The notes: generated by a model not told the origin, from the sequence alone. A DNA stretch of 64,000 nucleotides from Hyphomonas sp. (GCF_018402285.1 NZ_JAGYJH010000003.1:1364001-1428000); one strand, 5' to 3'; positions 1-7,927 are shown, counted from the stretch's first letter. Program-made: numbers and translations.

Positions 1-278
1 ACACCCCCGGCACGGGAAACCTGCCAGTAGAGGCCACTGGCAGGACGGTCAAAGCGCAGGTCGGTGGGCTGATAGGTCTCGGTGGAAAGCCCGCCGGCCG
101 TGAAGCTGATGGCGCTGACGATGTCGCGGCCGTGGCGGATGAGGTCATCTTCGGAGTTGCGCCGGATGTGGCTGTCAAACAGCAGGACCAGCGTGAACCA
201 GGAGACGAGCAGTGCCGCCGCAATCGCCAGCGCGCCGCCCGCCAGCAGGCGAAGCCGGATGGAGCGCAAGGGCTTCAC
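1..278 (-). CDS. sensor histidine kinase, N-terminal part (cut by window edge)
   Basis: Only about 92 N-terminal residues are inside the window. A GTG start overlaps the stop of the response regulator by 4 bases (GTGA), so the pair is translationally coupled. The peptide starts with a short basic segment (MKPLRSIRLRLL), followed by a hydrophobic membrane segment at about residues 10-32 and then a periplasmic-looking stretch (DSHIRRNSEDDLIRHGRDI). This is the usual N-terminus of an EnvZ/QseC-type kinase. The H-box and ATPase domain lie beyond position 1, so the kinase call rests on the membrane anchor and the pairing with the regulator. Confidence 0.8.
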   Translation of the reverse strand, partial: MKPLRSIRLRLLAGGALAIAAALLVSWFTLVLLFDSHIRRNSEDDLIRHGRDIVSAISFTAGGLSTETYQPTDLRFDRPASGLYWQVSRAGG

Positions 279-937
279 GCGTCTGCTTCGATGACGTAGC
301 CAAAGCCCCGGCGTGTATTGATGACGCCCGGGCCAAGCTTGCGCCGCAGGCGCGAGACGATGGCTTCGATTGCGTTGGTGTCCCCTGTATCCTCGACACC
401 GTGGAGGTGTTCGGAGAGTTCACCGGCGGAGACCGTGCGGTTCATGTTATGGATAAGGTAGTCGACCAGGCGAAATTCAAGCGGCGTGACGCGGATGGGC
501 TGGCCGGCGAAGGCGATGGTCATCCGGCGGGTGTCGACCCTCAGGTCGCCGGCCTGAAGCACGGGCTGGGCCATGCCCGCGGCGCGGCGGATGAGGGCGC
601 GCAGGCGGACGATCAGCTCAGCCATTTCAAAGGGTTTGGGAAGGTAATCGTCCGCGCCTGATTCGATGCCATCTACCCGCTCCATCCAGCTGCCGCGGGC
701 GGACAGGATGAGGATGGGCGCGGTCATGCCCGCAGCGCGCCAGCGCTTGAGGACAGAGAGGCCGTCCATGCGGGGCAGGCCGAGGTCCAGAATAATGGCG
801 TCATAGGGCTCGGTGTCGCCCTTGAACCAGGCGTCCTCGCCGTCGCGGGCAAGGTCGACCCTGAAGCCGAAATCCTTCAAAGCCGACGAAATATCTTCTG
901 CGATCAAGGCTTGGTCTTCGACCAGAAGCACGCGCAT
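275..937 (-). CDS. OmpR/PhoB-family response regulator
   Basis: A 220-residue DNA-binding response regulator. The receiver domain (about 1-115) has the acidic pair E7/D8, phosphoacceptor D51 in ILDLGLPRMDG, S79 in LSARG and K101 in PKPF. The C-terminal winged helix (about 125-218) has the typical VTPLEFRLVDYL and SRLRRKLG segments and ends in TRRGFGYVIEA. It looks closest to the QseB/PmrA type. It overlaps the PepSY gene upstream by 1 base and the kinase downstream by 4 bases, giving one operon PepSY-regulator-kinase. Its probable binding boxes are the CCTGACAGG repeats at 1330-1369. Confidence 0.95.
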   Translation of the reverse strand: MRVLLVEDQALIAEDISSALKDFGFRVDLARDGEDAWFKGDTEPYDAIILDLGLPRMDGLSVLKRWRAAGMTAPILILSARGSWMERVDGIESGADDYLPKPFEMAELIVRLRALIRRAAGMAQPVLQAGDLRVDTRRMTIAFAGQPIRVTPLEFRLVDYLIHNMNRTVSAGELSEHLHGVEDTGDTNAIEAIVSRLRRKLGPGVINTRRGFGYVIEADA

Positions 938-1278
938 CAGTCATCTTCCTCAATGTCGAGGATGCGGCCGGTACGGGCGTCTATTTCCATTTCCAGCACG
1001 ATCCCCCGGCGGGTCAGCACGTCCATCTCATAGATGAGATAGCCCTCGTCATCGTCCAGTTCCAGCTTGAGAAGTTCGCCCGGGTAGCGCTGCAGGACAG
1101 TGGCGAGGATGACTTCCAGAGGCAGGATTTCCCCGCGTTTGCGAGCGTCCCACACGACTTCCTGATCACGGCGGCCGTCATCGTCCTCGTCAGCATCCCC
1201 GTCGGCAAAAGCCGGGCCGGCTGCGGCCAGCAAAAGGCAGCCAATCAGAAGCCGTTTCGGGACATATCGGGACAACAT
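937..1278 (-). CDS. periplasmic PepSY-domain protein
   Basis: A 113-residue protein with a signal peptide (MLSRYVPKRLLIGCLLLAAAGPAFA) and a very acidic linker, followed by one PepSY-like module (about 45-110: LPLEVILATVLQRYPGELLKLELDDDEG...EMEIDARTGRI). PepSY modules are small periplasmic domains often linked to sensor kinases or metal-responsive systems. This one is the first gene of an operon with a response regulator and kinase, which suggests an accessory or feedback role in sensing. The stop overlaps the next start by one base (TGATG). Confidence 0.88.
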   Translation of the reverse strand: MLSRYVPKRLLIGCLLLAAAGPAFADGDADEDDDGRRDQEVVWDARKRGEILPLEVILATVLQRYPGELLKLELDDDEGYLIYEMDVLTRRGIVLEMEIDARTGRILDIEEDD

Positions 1279-1329
1279 GGGACAGATTGCTCCATTCGGC
1301 AGACACTCAGCGTCATATCCTGAACACGC

Positions 1330-1369
1330 CCTGACAGGAACCTGACAGGCAGGGGCAGTTTCCTGTCAG
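1330..1369. promoter_or_regulatory. putative response-regulator operator, three CCTGACAGG boxes
   Basis: CCTGACAGG occurs at 1330-1338 and again at 1341-1349, an 11-base period. A third copy lies in inverted orientation at 1362-1369 (CCTGTCAG). All three sit between the divergent PepSY/regulator operon and the exported PepSY-like gene at 1436. Direct repeats with about one-helical-turn spacing are the typical binding pattern of OmpR/PhoB regulators. Assigning the site to the regulator at 275-937 is inference. Confidence 0.65.
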
Positions 1370-1435
1370 CCTCCGGCGGGCACATCACAGGTCATGCCGG
1401 AGAGAACGGCCGGAGTTTTGCAAAAGGACCAGATC

Positions 1436-1786
1436 ATGAAGACCATTGCCCATCTTACCGGCGCCCTCGTCATCGGGGTGTTTGCAGCCGGGGCGAGTAT
1501 TGCCCAGACCGAAGAACTGAAGGGGTCATCGACCCAGGAGACCCTCAAGCCGACCCCGGCAAAATATGCCATCGGGCCGCAGCCGAGCTTTGAGGACGTC
1601 ACCCGGAGCCTGGCAGAGCAGGGGTTTGAGGTGATCGGCTATGAAGCGGGCGAGCGCCGGATCGAGGTCCACGGCCTGACGGCGACGGGACATTGCCTTG
1701 AGCTGAAGTTCAATCGGGCAAATGGCAAGGAAGTCCGCCGCGAGCGTGACGATGATTGCCGGCCGGGCGACGGGTTTGACAGCTGA
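1436..1786 (+). CDS. exported PepSY-like small protein
   Basis: 116 residues from the ATG at 1436, which follows an AAAGGA ribosome site; an in-frame ATG at 1394 has no such site. A signal peptide (about 1-22, ending ASIAQ) is followed by a single PepSY-like fold (PSFEDVTRSLAEQGFEVIGYEAGERRIEVHG...LELKFNRANGKEVRRERDDD). It contains one Cys in the middle and one near the end. It is divergent from the other PepSY protein and its two-component system, and shares the repeat-bearing intergenic region, so it is a likely target of that system. Confidence 0.8.
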   Translation: MKTIAHLTGALVIGVFAAGASIAQTEELKGSSTQETLKPTPAKYAIGPQPSFEDVTRSLAEQGFEVIGYEAGERRIEVHGLTATGHCLELKFNRANGKEVRRERDDDCRPGDGFDS

Positions 1787-1792
1787 CCAAGC

Positions 1793-2902
1793 TCAGGCAG
1801 CGTCGCTTGCCCTTTCCGAAAACGGCAGCGGGATTATGGTCGCAGTTTCGATATCGCCGGGCGGGACAAGTTCCGCCCGGTTGCGCCCGAGGCGTTTGGC
1901 GCGGTAGAGCCCCTTGTCAGCGCGGTCTAGCGCGGCATGTATGTCGGCCTCAGCCTGTTCGGGCCGGCTGACTCCAAGGCTGATTGTGACCGAGAACTCG
2001 CCTTCGGGGCTGTTGAAGCGCAGCTTCCGGACGGCCTCGCGCAGCCGGTTGGCCAGGGTCAGGGCAGCGTCGACATTCGTTTCCGGCAGGATAAGGCCGA
2101 ATTCTTCGCCGCCAAGCCGGCCAAGCAGGTCGGCTTCGCGGACGCACTCAGTCACCAGCCTCGACAGCGCGACAATGACTTGATCGCCTGCGGCATGCCC
2201 GTGAACATCGTTGACCTTCTTGAAATGGTCGATGTCGAACATCAGCACACTCAACGGGTGGCCGTGACGCTGCGCGCGCTGCACTTCACGCTCGGCAAAG
2301 CGGAAGAAGGCGCGGCGATTGAGGGCTTTGGTCATGGGATCGGTGACGGCAAGTTCGTACAGCGCGCAGCGATCTTCCTCGGCGTTGATCAGGTCCTGAA
2401 CGGCATAACGCCCGGCGCTGTGCACGCAGATATCCTGGCTGAGGATGTCCGCCATACTCTTGAGAATTTCGGTCTGGGCGGGGGCAAGTGAACGCGGCTG
2501 GTTGTCGATCAGGCAAAGGGTCCCGAAACGTTTCCCCTCCGGATCGCTCAACGGCGCGCCAGCAAAAAAGACGACGTTCGGCGCGCCCATGACGGCCGGT
2601 TCGCGTGCGAAGTAAGGCTCAAGTCGGGCATCTGTTACTGCAAATGCCTCGTCGGACAGGTTGGCATGTGCACAGAACATTTCGAGCGTGTTGAAGTCCA
2701 GGGCATTGACCCCGTGCGCTGCGCGGTACCAGTGACGGTAGCGCTCGTTCAGGGTCGCGATCACGATCGGCGCATTCAGAGCAAGGGATGCCGTGCGTGC
2801 GATATGGCTGGCATCGTGAACAGATTCGCTTTTGAGAATCCGGTAACGCTGCAACACCTCCGATTTCTGCTGTTCAAAGCGCGGCGGCGGATAGGTTAGC
2901 AT
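1793..2902 (-). CDS. diguanylate cyclase with GAF sensor domain
   Basis: About 369 residues. The N-terminal GAF domain (about 20-160) contains the typical GAPL and FGTLCLID segments. The C-terminal GGDEF domain (about 185-360) has the catalytic GGEEF at 264-268 and an intact inhibitory RxxD site (READ, 255-258), so it should make c-di-GMP from two GTP and be product-inhibited. It is cytosolic, with no membrane segment. I chose the ATG at 2902 because GGGGGGA lies at good spacing before it; an in-frame ATG at 2947 would add 15 residues but has no ribosome site. Convergent with the PepSY-like gene, with a 6-base gap. Confidence 0.92.
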   Translation of the reverse strand: MLTYPPPRFEQQKSEVLQRYRILKSESVHDASHIARTASLALNAPIVIATLNERYRHWYRAAHGVNALDFNTLEMFCAHANLSDEAFAVTDARLEPYFAREPAVMGAPNVVFFAGAPLSDPEGKRFGTLCLIDNQPRSLAPAQTEILKSMADILSQDICVHSAGRYAVQDLINAEEDRCALYELAVTDPMTKALNRRAFFRFAEREVQRAQRHGHPLSVLMFDIDHFKKVNDVHGHAAGDQVIVALSRLVTECVREADLLGRLGGEEFGLILPETNVDAALTLANRLREAVRKLRFNSPEGEFSVTISLGVSRPEQAEADIHAALDRADKGLYRAKRLGRNRAELVPPGDIETATIIPLPFSERASDAA

Positions 2903-3079
2903 CAGAAATGTCCCCCCGGACAGTTTGGTTACCGGGGTGTTATGCATTCTGAGCGTTGAATTTGCGCTATCCAGGACCGGTTAAATTTCATCGATCCTGG
3001 CTATTCCTGCAGCTTTCCGGCTCGGGATTTCCTAAATTCCGCCGCCCGATTGTTTACCTGTTGCACACCTGCCTTCCGG

Positions 3080-4243
3080 CTAAGCGTTTAAAAGACGGGG
3101 CAGGGCTTTGCAGAAACGGTCGACATCTTCGATCTTCCCCATCGAGACACGGCTCCAGGGTGTGTAGTCCATGTACTGGCCGCGGATCGCGATCTTTTCT
3201 GCGGCCATCGCTTTTGCAAGATCATTGGCGGGCAGGCCGCTCCGGAAATAGACGAAGTTGGTCTGGGACTTGAGGTAGGTCAGGCCGAGCGTGTCGAGGG
3301 TTGTCGTGACCATTTCGCGGGCTTCCACAATCTTTGACTTCGAATAGCTGACGAAGGCGTGGTCATCATAACAGCCAATGGCAGCGGCAATGGAAGTGCA
3401 CGGTGTCCAGGACATCAGCGTGTTGCGGATCTTTTCGGCGGTTTCAGCCGACGAGACCGTATAGCCGACACGAATGCCGGCCATGCCGTATATCTTCGAG
3501 AAGGTGCGCGTGACGATCACGTCCTTGCCATCCTTGATGAGTGGAATGCAGGTCATTTCCGCTTCGTCATCGACCAGTTCGATATAGGCTTCATCAACCA
3601 CGACGGTTGTCTTTTCCGCCATCTTTTCCACGGCCGGTCGGATGATCGAGCCTGGCTTGGCGATACCGGTCGGATTGTTGGGATTGCACAGCTGAACCAT
3701 GCCGGTTTCCGGGGTGATTGCAGCATCGATCCCGGCAAGATCCATGTCCATGTCATCCGTGAGCGGAATACGGACAATGGTAGCCATACCAAGCTTTGCC
3801 GCATAAAGGGCGGTGGTATCCCAGAAGAGACGGGGGGCAACAATGGGACCTTTGGGGCCATAGATCAGGGCCAGCGCGCTAAGCGCTTCACCTGACCCTG
3901 TCGTGATGACCACCTGCTCTGGCGAGACACCGTGACGGTCTGCGATCAGGCTGGCGAGGCTCTTCACCGCCTCGTCGTTTGTGTAATACGCACCTTTCTC
4001 GGCTGATGAGGCGATCATCCTGAGCGCAGAGGGCGCGGGGCCGTAAGGATTTTCATTGCGCGAGAGAAGCGCAAGGCCCGCTGCCGGTCCAAACAGGCTT
4101 TTGCCAGCAGGCTCCGGCGGAAAGGCGCCGCGCGTTTCTGCGGCAAGCGCGGACGGGGCTTGTGTTGCGCATCCCGCCAGGCCAATGGCGGCAGCGCCTG
4201 CGCCAGCCGAAAAGAGGCTGCGCCGTGTCAGTCTATATCCCAT
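3080..4243 (-). CDS. Tat-exported, lipoprotein-type PLP aminotransferase (HisC-like)
   Basis: 387 residues with the class I/II aminotransferase fold, closest in appearance to histidinol-phosphate aminotransferases: TTGSGEA phosphate-binding segment, CNPNNPTG, VVVDEAYIE (D217) and FSKIYGMAGIRVGY with the PLP lysine at about K250. The N-terminus is unusual for this family. RRSLF (residues 7-11) is a twin-arginine motif, a hydrophobic stretch follows, and LAGC (22-25) matches a lipobox. The enzyme is therefore probably exported folded and lipid-anchored. Its start overlaps the stop of the TauE/SafE permease by 11 bases, so the two are one operon. The substrate is unknown. Confidence 0.88.
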   Translation of the reverse strand: MGYRLTRRSLFSAGAGAAAIGLAGCATQAPSALAAETRGAFPPEPAGKSLFGPAAGLALLSRNENPYGPAPSALRMIASSAEKGAYYTNDEAVKSLASLIADRHGVSPEQVVITTGSGEALSALALIYGPKGPIVAPRLFWDTTALYAAKLGMATIVRIPLTDDMDMDLAGIDAAITPETGMVQLCNPNNPTGIAKPGSIIRPAVEKMAEKTTVVVDEAYIELVDDEAEMTCIPLIKDGKDVIVTRTFSKIYGMAGIRVGYTVSSAETAEKIRNTLMSWTPCTSIAAAIGCYDDHAFVSYSKSKIVEAREMVTTTLDTLGLTYLKSQTNFVYFRSGLPANDLAKAMAAEKIAIRGQYMDYTPWSRVSMGKIEDVDRFCKALPRLLNA

Positions 4244-5177
4244 GATCTTCCTCCGATTTCGGGATTGAAATGTCTGTGCTGATCACCATCACCCTTGGAG
4301 CGGTGTCAGCGAGAAGCGCGGTGCCGCGCGACGGCGGCGTGAAGGCAGAGACCAGCATGAGGCTGGAGGTGACGAGCAGATAGAGGCCGAGCGCGCGGCG
4401 CAGATGGACGCCGTTGAGGCTGTGGGCGAGGGCGACACCCCAAGGCGCGGTGATGACGCTCATCGAGGTGATAGCGAGGGCGGCTATGACATTGACATAA
4501 CCGAGCGAGCCGAAGGGAAGGCCGGTCTCGCCGAGGCCGCCGAGAATGCTGCCGATTGTTCCGGGTACGGCAATGATCGTACCGAAGCCTGCAGCTGTGG
4601 CGACAGCCCGGTGCATGGGCTGGCCACTCAGGGTCATGATGAGGACCGCAGGTGTTCCCCCGCCGATACCGAGTAGCGTGCAATACCCGCCCAGGAAACT
4701 GCCGAGGCCGCCGCGCATGAAGCCCTTGGGCATTTCATTCGAGATCGGGCCGCGCTGGGTGAGCACCGGGAACAGGAAGTGCCAGGCCATGATGAAGACA
4801 CCTACGCCGAAGGTGATCTTCAGCGCATAGCCATCAAGATAGCGCGCGACGAAGAGACCAAGGACCACCCCGATCACGACCCAGGGCGTCCAGCTCCTGA
4901 GGATTTCAAAGTCCACCGCGCCGCGCTTGGCATGAGCCTGAACGGAGCGGAGCGAGGTGAAGATGATGGTGGCCAGTGATGTGCCGATGGCGACGTGCAT
5001 GATCTTGTCGGTATCCGAGGCGTCTGTTCCGGCGCTGAGCAGGGTCAGCACCGAGGCAAGCGCGGGGACGACAACAAAGCCACCCCCTATGCCGAACAAG
5101 CCTGCAACAAATCCCGCCAGCGCGCCGGCAGTGAGCATGGCCACAATAAAGACAAGCGTATCCGGCGTCAGCAGCAC
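4233..5177 (-). CDS. TauE/SafE-family permease
   Basis: 314 residues, about 8 hydrophobic segments, with the family's two glycine-rich repeats (GLFGIGGGFVVVPAL near 28-42 and LLGIGGGTPAVLIM near 165-180). The family moves sulfite, sulfonates and related small anions across the inner membrane. The start is GTG at 5175-5177 with no clear ribosome site, preceded by a 10-base-pair stem-loop at 5221-5248. It overlaps the exported aminotransferase by 11 bases, suggesting transport of a substrate or product of that enzyme; which one cannot be read from sequence. Confidence 0.88.
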   Translation of the reverse strand: MLLTPDTLVFIVAMLTAGALAGFVAGLFGIGGGFVVVPALASVLTLLSAGTDASDTDKIMHVAIGTSLATIIFTSLRSVQAHAKRGAVDFEILRSWTPWVVIGVVLGLFVARYLDGYALKITFGVGVFIMAWHFLFPVLTQRGPISNEMPKGFMRGGLGSFLGGYCTLLGIGGGTPAVLIMTLSGQPMHRAVATAAGFGTIIAVPGTIGSILGGLGETGLPFGSLGYVNVIAALAITSMSVITAPWGVALAHSLNGVHLRRALGLYLLVTSSLMLVSAFTPPSRGTALLADTAPRVMVISTDISIPKSEEDHGI

Positions 5178-5483
5178 GGCTGGAACGTGTTGGTGGCAAC
5201 GCTTTGCATCAGGGTCGGAACCGGCCCTGAATGGCTGGTCAGGGCCGGGCTATTGATGCCAGGTCGCAGCAAGGTTCGGACGATCTGCAGCACATGATCC
5301 TCCGTGCGGCTCCTGATGACAGGATCAGTGAGCGCCCTGGTGGCGGGCGTGCAATTGCCATCATCGCGTTGTTTCAAGTTTGTATCGGTTCGGGGCTGCT
5401 TTGCAGGTTCTTTGTGCGGTGCCGCAAAAAAAGCGGGCAAGCTGACTGCCTGCCCGCTTCATGATGAGTTGAGCGCGTGCGAC
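5178..5483. other. 306-base non-coding gap, tauE leader and terminator
   Basis: Holds the terminator of the 5484-6823 operon (5426-5459) and the untranslated leader of the TauE-like gene. In the leader, CCGGCCCTGA (5221-5230) and TCAGGGCCGG (5239-5248) form a perfect 10-base-pair stem with an 8-base loop, about 44 bases before the GTG start. A 90-codon frame (5168-5440, minus) runs through the terminator and is not credible as a gene. Confidence 0.6.
5426..5459 (-). terminator. Rho-independent terminator
   Basis: AAGCGGGCA (5431-5439) pairs with TGCCCGCTT (5451-5459). Read on the minus strand the stem runs into a tract of seven T (5426-5432). It ends the SDR/isomerase operon. Confidence 0.85.
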
Positions 5484-6080
5484 TCAGGCGGTCAAACGGT
5501 CTTCGATTTCGCGAAGCGTGTTCTTGCCGAAGTAGATGTCTTCTCCGATGAAGAAGGTGGGGCTACCGAACGCGCCGCGCTTGGCGGCGTCTTCGGTGAC
5601 AGACATCAGGCGCTGTTTCACGTCACTGTCCTGGGCGCGCTGCATCAGCCCGGCTGAATCAATTCCTGCCGCGGCCAGCTCCGTGGCGACGATTTCGGGA
5701 TCATCCATCTTCTTGGGAGTTTCCCACATCAGGCGGAAGGCCATGTCAGCCAGTTCCTTGAGGCCGCCATCCATTGCAGCCGCTGTGGCCATCCGCATCA
5801 TCAACAGGGTGTTGACCGGGAAATGCGGGTTCATCTGGAACGGGATGGCATGACGGGCAATGAAGCGTCGCATCTCGAGGTTTTCATAGGCCATCTTGTT
5901 GGGGATGCCGGAGAAAGCCATCATCGGCGACTGGTTGGCGGTGAGCTTGAACAGGCCGCCAAGCAGGACCGGGGAGTAGGTGAAGGTTGCGCCCGTGCGC
6001 GCCTCGATCTGCGGGATCACGCGGTGGGCGAGATAGGCATTCGGGCTGCCGAAATCGAACTGGAATTCAACGGTTTTCAT
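5484..6080 (-). CDS. DsbA-family 2-hydroxychromene-2-carboxylate isomerase-like protein
   Basis: 198 residues with the thioredoxin/DsbA-like fold of the HCCA isomerase and kappa glutathione transferase family. It starts with VEFQFDFGSPNAYLA, where the usual DsbA CxxC is replaced by a G-S-P-N segment, and later has RGAFGSPTFFIGEDIYFGKNTLREIE, the GxPTF cis-proline loop and C-terminal signature of the family. These enzymes use glutathione for isomerisation or conjugation of aromatic or aldehyde substrates. It overlaps the SDR gene by one base, so the two are co-translated; together they resemble a small redox or detoxification unit. Confidence 0.88.
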   Translation of the reverse strand: MKTVEFQFDFGSPNAYLAHRVIPQIEARTGATFTYSPVLLGGLFKLTANQSPMMAFSGIPNKMAYENLEMRRFIARHAIPFQMNPHFPVNTLLMMRMATAAAMDGGLKELADMAFRLMWETPKKMDDPEIVATELAAAGIDSAGLMQRAQDSDVKQRLMSVTEDAAKRGAFGSPTFFIGEDIYFGKNTLREIEDRLTA

Positions 6081-6823
6081 TACCAGGTTTCCTTGTAGGG
6101 GCGCAGGTCCATTTCAAATGTCCAGGCATCGCGCTTCTGCTGGTGGAGGTACCAGTACGCCTCGGCGATGGAGGCAGGCTCCATCAGCGTATCCGGCGCA
6201 AGGTTTTCGACAGCTTCTTCGCCGCGGGCAGACTTGATCCGGTCCCGGACGAAGTCTGTATCGACGCCTGCATCGATGACAAGATGGGCGACGTGGATAT
6301 TCTGAGGGCCGAGCTCGCGGGCCATGGCCTGGGCCATCAGGCGCAGCCCGCCCTTGGCGCTGGCAAAGGCGGAATAGCCCGCCCCGCCCCGGAGGCTGGC
6401 GGTGGCGCCGGTGAAAAAGATTGAACCTTTCCCGCGCGCCAGCATCAGACGTGCCGCCTCGCGGCCCGTCAGGAAGCCAGCCTTGCAGGCCATTTCCCAT
6501 ACCTTGAAGAAAACCCGTTCGCTGGTGTCGAGCAGCGGAAAGTTCACGTTCGCGCCGGGGTTCGAGATGACAATTTCGAGAGGGGCGTGGGCGTCTGCCT
6601 CCTGAAGGAAGGCGGTGACGTCTTCTTCCTTGCGCGCGTCGAGTGCGCGCGCGACGCATTTCCCGCCGGCCGCTTCAATCTCGCTTTTCAGTTTCTCAAG
6701 TTTCCCGGCCGTGCGCCGGCCCGCAAAGACGGTGTAGCCTTCGGCGGCGAACTTCTTCGCGATGGCTGAGCCAATGAAATCTCCGGCGCCGACAATGGCG
6801 CAGGTTGCGTTGCGGTCCGGCAT
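6080..6823 (-). CDS. short-chain dehydrogenase/reductase-like protein, catalytic Tyr replaced
   Basis: 247 residues with the Rossmann fold of SDR proteins: VGAGDFIG cofactor loop near 11-18, SNPGANV in place of NNAG, and FFTGATASLRGGAGYSAFASAK. Aligning the GG.G...YxxxK region puts F153 where the catalytic Tyr should be, with K157 retained. A divergent SDR subgroup carries this change, so it is probably not a mutation of this gene alone. Whether it reduces or oxidises anything is uncertain. It is first in an operon with the HCCA-isomerase-like gene and divergent from an HxlR regulator. Confidence 0.88.
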   Translation of the reverse strand: MPDRNATCAIVGAGDFIGSAIAKKFAAEGYTVFAGRRTAGKLEKLKSEIEAAGGKCVARALDARKEEDVTAFLQEADAHAPLEIVISNPGANVNFPLLDTSERVFFKVWEMACKAGFLTGREAARLMLARGKGSIFFTGATASLRGGAGYSAFASAKGGLRLMAQAMARELGPQNIHVAHLVIDAGVDTDFVRDRIKSARGEEAVENLAPDTLMEPASIAEAYWYLHQQKRDAWTFEMDLRPYKETW

Positions 6824-6851
6824 GAATTTGCCTCCCTGTTTGGCGCATCGA

Positions 6852-6874
6852 TTAAGTCTTGAATTAAGACTAAG
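6852..6874. promoter_or_regulatory. putative HxlR operator
   Basis: AGTCTT (6855-6860) and AAGACT (6866-6871) form an inverted repeat around GAATT inside an AT-rich stretch in the 71-base gap between the divergent SDR and HxlR genes. HxlR-family dimers usually bind such palindromes next to their own gene. Assignment is by position. Confidence 0.55.
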
Positions 6875-6894
6875 TCAATGGCAATCCTGGTGGT

Positions 6895-7377
6895 ATGAAA
6901 TGGCAGGAACTTGAACAGGAAAACTGCTCGCTGGCGCGGGCGATGGCTGTGGTGGGCGATCGCTGGACGCTGCTGGTGTTGCGGGAAGCGTTTCTCCGCG
7001 TGCGCCGGTTTGACGATCTCCAGGAGCGGCTCGGGATTGCCCGGCGTGTCTTGACCGAACGGCTCAGGCACCTCGTCGATCACGGCGTTCTTGAGAAGGT
7101 CGCTTACAGCCAGACGCCTCTGCGGCATGAATACCGGCTGACGGAAAAGGGGCTCGGCCTTTATCCTGTCATCATAGGTCTCGTTCACTGGGGGGACGCG
7201 CACTATGCCGGAAAGAAGGGGCCGCCGCTGCTGCACCGGCACAAGGCGTGCGGCCATGACTTCCGCAGCGTGGTGACCTGTTCGGAATGCGGAGAGCCTG
7301 TCGACGCCCGGAGCGTGACGTCTCATCCCGGGCCAGGCGCGCGCGCAGGCGAGTGGGACGGCCGCCTGACTGACTGA
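6895..7377 (+). CDS. HxlR-family transcriptional regulator
   Basis: 160 residues. A winged-helix HxlR domain spans about 10-95 (NCSLARAMAVVGDRWTLLVLREAF, RFDDLQERLGIARRVLTERLRHLVDHGVLEK), followed by a C-terminal zinc-ribbon-like extension with CGHDFRSVVTCSECG (three Cys plus His). This arrangement is common in one HxlR subgroup. The regulator is divergent from the SDR/isomerase operon and probably controls it through the palindrome between them; ligand unknown. Confidence 0.92.
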   Translation: MKWQELEQENCSLARAMAVVGDRWTLLVLREAFLRVRRFDDLQERLGIARRVLTERLRHLVDHGVLEKVAYSQTPLRHEYRLTEKGLGLYPVIIGLVHWGDAHYAGKKGPPLLHRHKACGHDFRSVVTCSECGEPVDARSVTSHPGPGARAGEWDGRLTD

Positions 7378-7597
7378 GCGGCTTGACGATATGCCGGCAG
7401 GGCGCATCTACGGTGCCATGACCCTCATCGCGGACCTTGTCCATGTTTCCGCAGCGCGTGCCGCCGCACGCCGCTAGCCCCTGATCGTGCCTGCAGGGCC
7501 GGCGTCGTCAGGGGCTCACGAGACTACTCATCCCACAACATGTATCCTGGCAGCGCTACCAAAGGCAGCGGCGATCTGGTGGTTTCAGGAGCAGATC

Positions 7598-7927
7598 ATG
7601 TCCAACACAGCCCGACCGCCCATTCATGTCACCGAAACCGAACAGGGGCGGGGGTCGGAGCTTGCCTGCGCCGCAGAGAATCGCGAGCCAGCCGCCGCTT
7701 ATCTGATGGAAGAAGTTGCGCGCACCGAGGTGACGCCGCCGGCAAACGTGCCGCCCGAAGTCGTCAGGATGGATGACAGGGTCAGCTTTCTCTATGACGC
7801 CGCCCGGTATGACAATTTCGAACGGCGATACCCCTTCGAGGCGCGTATAGAGGCAAGGAAGACATCCATTCCGACCCAGGTTGGCGCGGCGCTGATCGGA
7901 TTGAACCAGGGCGATACGCTGCACTGA
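7598..7927 (+). CDS. Rnk/GreA C-terminal-domain protein, ends at premature in-frame TGA
   Basis: 109 residues from the ATG at 7598 (ribosome site CAGGAG). The sequence follows the regulator-of-nucleoside-diphosphate-kinase family: RPPIHVTETEQ at the start, LMEEVARTEVTPP, PEVVRMDDRVSFLY, then VGAALIGLNQGDTLH. At that point the family normally continues with a Trp and about 15 residues. Here a TGA (7925-7927) stands at the Trp position, and the same frame downstream reads HEGDGRDHVLQVLCV, which matches the expected C-terminus. It looks like a TGG-to-TGA nonsense change. The protein may act on RNA polymerase via its FKBP-like domain, but is probably compromised. Confidence 0.75.
   Translation: MSNTARPPIHVTETEQGRGSELACAAENREPAAAYLMEEVARTEVTPPANVPPEVVRMDDRVSFLYDAARYDNFERRYPFEARIEARKTSIPTQVGAALIGLNQGDTLH

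Noticed and set aside
1330..1369. sigma-EcfG promoter before the gene at 1436
   Set aside because: GGAAC is present at 1337-1341 but the -10 position reads GTTT rather than CGTT, and the repeats explain the sequence better.
5168..5440. A 90-codon frame before the permease
   Set aside because: It covers the terminator of the neighbouring operon and the leader stem-loop, with no recognisable protein features.
7925..7927. TGA as a selenocysteine codon in the Rnk-like gene
   Set aside because: The family has Trp here, not Cys, and no SECIS-like stem was apparent right after the TGA.
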